From Pikeienuella piscinae (GTDB lineage Bacteria; Pseudomonadota; Alphaproteobacteria; Rhodobacterales; Rhodobacteraceae), in assembly GCF_011044155.1 (NCBI RefSeq), contig NZ_CP049056.1:62001-126000 (forward strand): DNA of 64,000 nt, written 5' to 3'. The notes beneath the pieces are model-generated. The model made no database searches. It was not told where the DNA came from and was given only the letters and a program-made list of their open reading frames with translations. Both the position numbers and the translations under genes were made by a program. Below are positions 63,490 to 64,000 of the stretch, in pieces. Positions within the stretch are counted from its first letter, which is position 1. Every line of letters begins with the position of its first letter.

Positions 63490-64000
63490 ATGACCGATGC
63501 CAGCATCGGCGTCTGTCCGTTCGACGGCGCGGCGGTTTCGCCCGAGGCCGCCGCCTTCGACGTTTTCGGCGCGCCATACCAGGCCGACCCGGCGGAGGCG
63601 TTGCGTTGGTCCCGTGAGCAGGAGCCTGTCTTTTACAGCCCCAAGTTCGGCTACTGGATCGTCAGCCGCTATGAGGACGTGAAGGCGGTGTTTCGCGACA
63701 ACATCCTTTTCTCGCCCTCCATCGCGCTGGAGAAGATCGCCCCGGCCTCGCCGGAGGCGGGCGCGGTCCTGAAGCGCTACGGTTATGCGCTGAACCGGAC
63801 CATGGTGAACGAGGACGAGCCGGACCACATGGAGCGGCGGCGACTCCTGATGGGCGCATTCCTGCCCGAGAAGCTCGAGAAGCACGCGCCGATGATCCGC
63901 CGCCTGACGACGGCGCGGCTCGACGCCATCATCGACAACGGGCGGGCCGATCTGGTGAAGGAGGTGTTCTGGGATATCCCGGCGACGGTCGCGCTGCATT
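63490..64000 (+). CDS. cytochrome P450, N-terminal part (cut by window edge)
   Basis: Only the first 170 residues are in the window. The frame opens MTDASIGVCPFDG and contains WSREQEPVFYSPKFGYWIVSRYEDVKAVF, NEDEPDHMERRRLLMGAF (the C-helix haem contact) and DIPATVALH. These match bacterial P450s, particularly the CYP116 branch, whose members include self-sufficient enzymes fused to a reductase. The haem cysteine and any fused reductase lie beyond 64000, so the fusion cannot be tested here. The divergent IclR gene suggests induction by a small aromatic or terpenoid substrate, which is inference. Confidence 0.82.
   Translation, partial: MTDASIGVCPFDGAAVSPEAAAFDVFGAPYQADPAEALRWSREQEPVFYSPKFGYWIVSRYEDVKAVFRDNILFSPSIALEKIAPASPEAGAVLKRYGYALNRTMVNEDEPDHMERRRLLMGAFLPEKLEKHAPMIRRLTTARLDAIIDNGRADLVKEVFWDIPATVALH

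Overview
The window is about two-thirds G+C, densely coded and has no tRNA, rRNA, CRISPR array or intact insertion sequence that I could find. GcrA, a ppiD-trpE pair, argD-argF, trmFO, PcaI/PcaJ-type CoA-transferase and DUF1127 and DUF2147 proteins together point to an alphaproteobacterium, most likely of the order Rhodobacterales. This is an inference from gene content, not from a marker-gene search.

Layout. 101-1494: two-subunit 3-oxoadipate/3-oxoacid CoA-transferase. 1780-6029: complete glycerol-3-phosphate ABC importer (ugpBAEC). 6150-10083: polyamine-type ABC importer with a Tat-exported binding protein, followed by a universal stress protein. 10603-17216: alpha/beta hydrolase, FkbM methyltransferase, ppiD-trpE and an aminotransferase. 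17298-23973: ABC-F ATPase, DUF1254/DUF1214 protein, small methyltransferase, TrmFO and a lytic transglycosylase. 24013-27408: a wrecked GMC oxidoreductase and gyrA. 27528-31161: LysR regulator, DUF1127 protein, secreted small protein, thiolase, an inverted-repeat element and a cupin. 31229-34992: argD-argF, then an adenylate cyclase/hydrolase fusion, then a decayed second copy of the argF 3' end. 35115-40531: DUF808, TetR/VOC pair, gcrA, two broken genes (thioesterase, EamA transporter), class V aminotransferase and DUF2147 protein. 40817-43690: serine biosynthesis (serC, serA). 43745-49919: FecR-domain protein with a TPR/beta-barrel protein, PPK2, a CDGSH protein and a CHASE2 adenylate cyclase. 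50115-62701: a two-partner secretion locus. 62716-64000: IclR regulator divergent from a cytochrome P450 cut by the window edge.

The most interesting system is 50115-62701. A small exported protein is followed by a TpsB outer-membrane transporter, a 2,546-residue TpsA filamentous exoprotein, and a predicted lipoprotein with helical repeats and a CHAT (caspase-like) peptidase domain. The CHAT gene starts inside the last codons of tpsA, so the two are probably translationally coupled. The only four cysteines of TpsA lie in its last 72 residues. I infer a surface system in which a lipid-anchored CHAT peptidase processes, releases or controls the exoprotein. The nearby FecR, TPR-barrel and CHASE2-cyclase genes may be an associated surface-sensing module, but that link rests on proximity only.

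A second theme is gene decay: the GMC oxidoreductase, the argF tail, the EamA transporter and a hotdog thioesterase whose conserved Cys position is an in-frame TGA.
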